Of a stretch of DNA of 64,000 nucleotides, positions 62,501 to 64,000 are shown one piece after another. Source of the stretch: Vicingaceae bacterium (GTDB lineage Bacteria > Bacteroidota > Bacteroidia > Flavobacteriales_E > Vicingaceae); the NCBI GenBank assembly GCA_028245195.1, contig JAOKCF010000004.1:1-64000 (forward strand). Direction: 5' to 3'. Position 1 is the first letter of the stretch. Every line of letters begins with the position of its first letter. The notes beneath the pieces are model-generated. The model was not told the origin of the DNA. It was given only the letters and a program-made list of their open reading frames with translations, and ran no database searches. Both the position numbers and the translations under genes were made by a program.

Positions 62501-62862
62501 TTAAAACTTGTATTCTATCCCAGCATTTACTCCGTATGTAAATCCCCAGTCCGGATACCTGTTTATGTTTTGTCTTCGTTCGAAAGTTCAGGAGCATCGG
62601 ATGTTAACTCATCTAATTCGGAAGTACTGTAATAGATTCCTAAACCAACAGACTGCTTAATAAATAAGCCTTTATACAATTGAAATTCTACGCCATACCC
62701 AAAGTTTAAAAGTCCCAGGTACTCTGAATTGATGTACTTATACTAATCGTACCTTTTACCGTTATTATTCCACTCATGAGTCTCCCACCTGTGGCTGATT
62801 ACTTGCAACGTAAGCTGAAATAAAACGACAAACAACGCGCATAGAATTGTTCTGGTATACAA
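62501..62862 (-). pseudogene. Remnant of an outer-membrane beta-barrel gene
   Basis: In the gap 62432-62983 the minus strand holds pieces of a beta-barrel. TTG at 62862 reads into a hydrophobic stretch (TRTILCALFVVLFQLTLQV) until TAG at 62743-62745. The same frame resumes with INSEYLGLLNFGYGVEFQLY and KQSVGLGIYYSTSELDE to TAA at 62563. After a one-base shift the last strand NRYPDWGFTYGVNAGIEYKF ends with the terminal Phe typical of outer-membrane barrels. The middle appears deleted. Positions of the first fragment are uncertain. No gene is seen in 62432-62500 or 62863-62983. Confidence 0.55.
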
Positions 62863-62983
62863 TGAATAGAATTTCGCGAAGTATTTCAAGAGATAATGAT
62901 TATGAAGTTGAAAGATATTAAATCTTACTTAGTCGAGCACTAGCAATTCACAATTGAGTACCTTCAATTCATAGTTGAGATAG

Positions 62984-63862
62984 TTAAACGTAGTTTTTCA
63001 AAATACTTTTGGCCCTCTGAGAGTAAGATGATCCAAACAAATTGACATGAACAAGTAACGGGTATAAATTCAAAAGATCTACTCGTTGTTCCCAACCTTT
63101 CTCTAGCGGAAATTTAGCTTGGTAACTCTCATACATTTTTTTATCGAAGCCACCGAATAGTAAGGTCATCGCCAAATCTACTTCCCTGTGTCCATAATAT
63201 ACTGATGGGTCCATAAAACAAGGCATTCCATCTTTTACCAAGTAGTTTCCAGACCATAAGTCACCGTGCAATAAAGAAGGTTGCTCTTTTGGAAAAATAG
63301 AACTCAACTTAGGGTACAGCTTTTCCAACATTTCAGAAAGCTGCCGATCTAACCTACCTTTATCTCGAGCTTGACGTTGTTGCTCCATTAACCTGTTTTC
63401 AATAAAAAAACTAGTCCAGTCCGACTTAAAGTCATTCACTTGCACCAAAGAGCCGTTATAATTGTTATACTCCAAGCCAAACATCTGGGCTGAGTTTTGA
63501 TGCAATTCAGCCAATCCTTCTCCAAATAACTTCCAATAATTTTTTGTCGGCTGGCTCGTTTCGACAAATTCTAAAACCAAATACGCTTGTTCTTCAAACT
63601 CACCCTTTAAAAGCACATTCGGAACTGTTATCGCAGAAGATTTTCGTATCAAGTCAAGCCCGAGAATCTCCTTGTCAAACATTTTTGGAAAAGCATCAAG
63701 TTGATTAACTTTCAGAAAAAAAGACTTGCCTCCGCTTTGCAATTTAAACGCTCGATTAACAGAACCTCCAGACACTGAACTCGCAGCCTCAATTGAGCTA
63801 GAGGTAAGTTGAGCATTTTTTAATGCGTTTTCTAAGTAAAGTTGAAAAATGGTAGAAATCAT
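62984..63862 (-). CDS. Fructosamine/ketosamine-3-kinase family protein
   Basis: This is a 292-residue aminoglycoside-phosphotransferase-fold kinase. The catalytic loop is LLHGDLWSGN and the metal Asp is in FMDPSVYYGHREVDLAM, followed by LLFGGF, the pattern of ketosamine-3-kinases that phosphorylate glycated amines for their removal. Its substrate is not visible here. It has its own -7 box, 12 bases upstream, and a very short leader. Confidence 0.85.
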   Translation of the reverse strand: MISTIFQLYLENALKNAQLTSSSIEAASSVSGGSVNRAFKLQSGGKSFFLKVNQLDAFPKMFDKEILGLDLIRKSSAITVPNVLLKGEFEEQAYLVLEFVETSQPTKNYWKLFGEGLAELHQNSAQMFGLEYNNYNGSLVQVNDFKSDWTSFFIENRLMEQQRQARDKGRLDRQLSEMLEKLYPKLSSIFPKEQPSLLHGDLWSGNYLVKDGMPCFMDPSVYYGHREVDLAMTLLFGGFDKKMYESYQAKFPLEKGWEQRVDLLNLYPLLVHVNLFGSSYSQRAKSILKNYV

Positions 63863-63874
63863 AATTTAGGAAAT

Positions 63875-63882
63875 CAAAAGTA
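63875..63882 (-). promoter_or_regulatory. -7 promoter box (TACTTTTG) for the ketosamine-kinase-like gene
   Basis: On the minus strand TACTTTTG fits TAnnTTTG exactly. A TTTG lies 17 bases upstream, the best -33/-7 pair in this window. The ATG follows 12 bases later. Confidence 0.55.
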
Positions 63883-63946
63883 ATGAGCTTTTTGAGTTAC
63901 AAAGCCGAAGTTTTTAAATACTTTTAGCAATTCACAATATGAATTT

Positions 63947-64000
63947 GGGGGATTAGCTCAGTTGGCTAGAGCGCTTCGCTGGCAGTGAAGAGGTCATCGG
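63947..64000 (+). tRNA. tRNA-Ala (anticodon GGC), truncated at the window end
   Basis: The acceptor strand GGGGGAT (63947-63953), TA, D-arm GCTC...GAGC, and an anticodon arm CTTCG-CTGGCAG-TGAAG with anticodon GGC are visible. The variable loop and the first bases of the T-arm follow, and the rest lies outside the window. Confidence 0.92.

Noticed and set aside
1-64000. CRISPR arrays, insertion sequences, integrases and phage genes
   Set aside because: No regular spacer-repeat array, transposase motif or terminal inverted repeats of a mobile element were seen.

Overview
The window is a piece of a Bacteroidota chromosome, most likely a marine member of the Flavobacteriales. The pointers are proteins with type IX secretion C-terminal sorting domains, a PorP/SprF-family protein, an SDR-type threonine dehydrogenase, low GC, and start sites preceded by the Bacteroidota -7 motif TAnnTTTG rather than by strong Shine-Dalgarno sequences. 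Genus and species cannot be fixed from the sequence alone.

Layout. 1-5.5 kb: a PLP decarboxylase cut by the window edge, a YihX-like HAD phosphatase, an EamA transporter broken by an in-frame TGA, an ArsC/Spx-like protein, an LPG-synthase-type membrane protein and a cystathionine synthase/lyase. 5.6-7.8 kb: a secreted M43 metalloprotease with PKD domain and type IX sorting domain, followed by a clear terminator. 8-24.5 kb: mostly housekeeping genes (polA, M28/glutaminyl-cyclase-like lipoprotein, cysS, threonine dehydrogenase, trhO, homogentisate dioxygenase-like, gpsA, aldo/keto reductase, DNA ligase plus its partner exonuclease, nitroreductase, pirin). Two decayed genes lie among them: a frameshifted YwqK-like protein and a zinc-ribbon pseudogene that no long open frame reveals.

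24.5-47.7 kb is a large, mostly minus-strand surface-glycan region built around an ABC-type (Wzm/Wzt) exporter. It holds several glycosyltransferases, a GT-C/TMTC-like protein with TPRs, an AsnB-type amidotransferase, FkbM and TylF methyltransferases, a GNAT acetyltransferase, and an ACP plus ketosynthase III. It also holds genes more typical of specialised metabolism: three PhyH-type dioxygenases, a UbiA-type prenyltransferase, an SDR, an HTTM-like membrane protein with its small partner, a transglutaminase-like lipoprotein, and a cytochrome P450 fused to a domain with the class II terpene-cyclase motif DVDDTA. I infer a hybrid pathway that makes or decorates an exported glycan, possibly with a terpenoid or acyl group. 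This is the strongest candidate for something undescribed.

47.9-62.4 kb is a type IX secretion surface block: a 3,102-residue multidomain protein (type A sorting domain), a cadherin-repeat protein (type B sorting domain), a PorP/SprF partner and a SPOR-like periplasmic protein. The two giant proteins share a domain found twice in the first and once in the second. 62.4-64 kb: remains of an outer-membrane beta-barrel gene, a fructosamine-kinase-like gene, and the first part of a tRNA-Ala(GGC) cut by the window end.

Four genes carry point lesions (one in-frame stop, three with frameshifts). They may be genuine decay or sequence errors; re-reading those sites would decide.
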